A stretch of 64,000 nucleotides of DNA from Psoroptes ovis (Eukaryota > Arthropoda > Arachnida > Sarcoptiformes > Psoroptidae). Position 1 is the stretch's first letter, and the number at the start of each line of letters is the position of its first letter. The stretch lies in NCBI GenBank assembly GCA_002943765.1, contig PQWQ01000006.1, positions 310,001-374,000 of the forward strand. Direction: 5' to 3'. The position numbers and the translations under genes are program-made. The notes beneath the pieces are model-generated. The model was not told the DNA's origin, made no database searches, and was given only the letters and a program-made list of their open reading frames with translations. Of this stretch, positions 63,949 through 64,000 are shown piece by piece.

Positions 63949-64000
63949 TTTATTTTTCAGTTGAAATTATCTTAATTTATCTTAAATAATGTAAAAAATT
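63949..64000. other. Upstream flank of mRpS26
   Basis: AT-rich 5' flank reaching the window edge. Too short to judge. Confidence 0.5.

Noticed and set aside
1..64000. tRNA, rRNA, snRNA genes or CRISPR arrays
   Set aside because: Looked for B-box-like GGTTCRANNCC words, U6-like sequence and regularly spaced repeats; none were convincing.

Overview
This window is strongly AT-rich animal nuclear DNA, full of GAT/ATC, AAT, AAAT, TGAA and poly(A)/(T) simple repeats. It carries a spliced Distal-less homeobox gene, a PWP1 homologue, a mitochondrial ribosomal protein gene and the start of a uridine phosphorylase gene. Housekeeping introns are only 55-70 bp, while the developmental gene has introns of 2.9 and 5.7 kb. 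This suits a small-genome arthropod; an astigmatid mite such as a house dust mite is my best guess. That is inferred from composition and gene style and is not proven by the sequence.

Layout. 1-394 (minus): first two coding exons of a uridine phosphorylase gene that runs off the left edge. 395-41 kb: about 40 kb with no convincing host protein-coding gene. It holds simple repeats, a few hairpins and palindromes, a possible short spliced non-coding transcript (intron 2795-2864, exon 6346-6544) and one apparently intact non-LTR retrotransposon on the minus strand (ORFs 20340-24492). 41114-51209 (plus): Distal-less, three coding exons, 479 aa, with the conserved intron after homeodomain residue 44. 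51.2-61.5 kb: gene-free, with an 81-bp mariner-type MITE at 55547-55627. 61552-63948 (minus): two compact housekeeping genes, PWP1 (three exons, 444 aa) and mRpS26 (single exon, 247 aa), separated by about 200 bp that contain a CACGTG E-box.

Interpretation. The long gene-free flanks and introns around Distal-less look like the regulatory landscape of a developmental gene set between compact housekeeping genes. The retrotransposon, with gag-like ORF1 and endonuclease/reverse transcriptase ORF2 overlapping by 8 nt, looks recent because both frames are open. I found no tRNA, rRNA, snRNA, recognisable conserved microRNA, CRISPR array or bacterial-type gene. No clear undescribed system is present. 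The most interesting leads are the intact retrotransposon, the micro-MITE, the possible non-coding transcript upstream of Distal-less, and several inverted repeats in the gene-free region.
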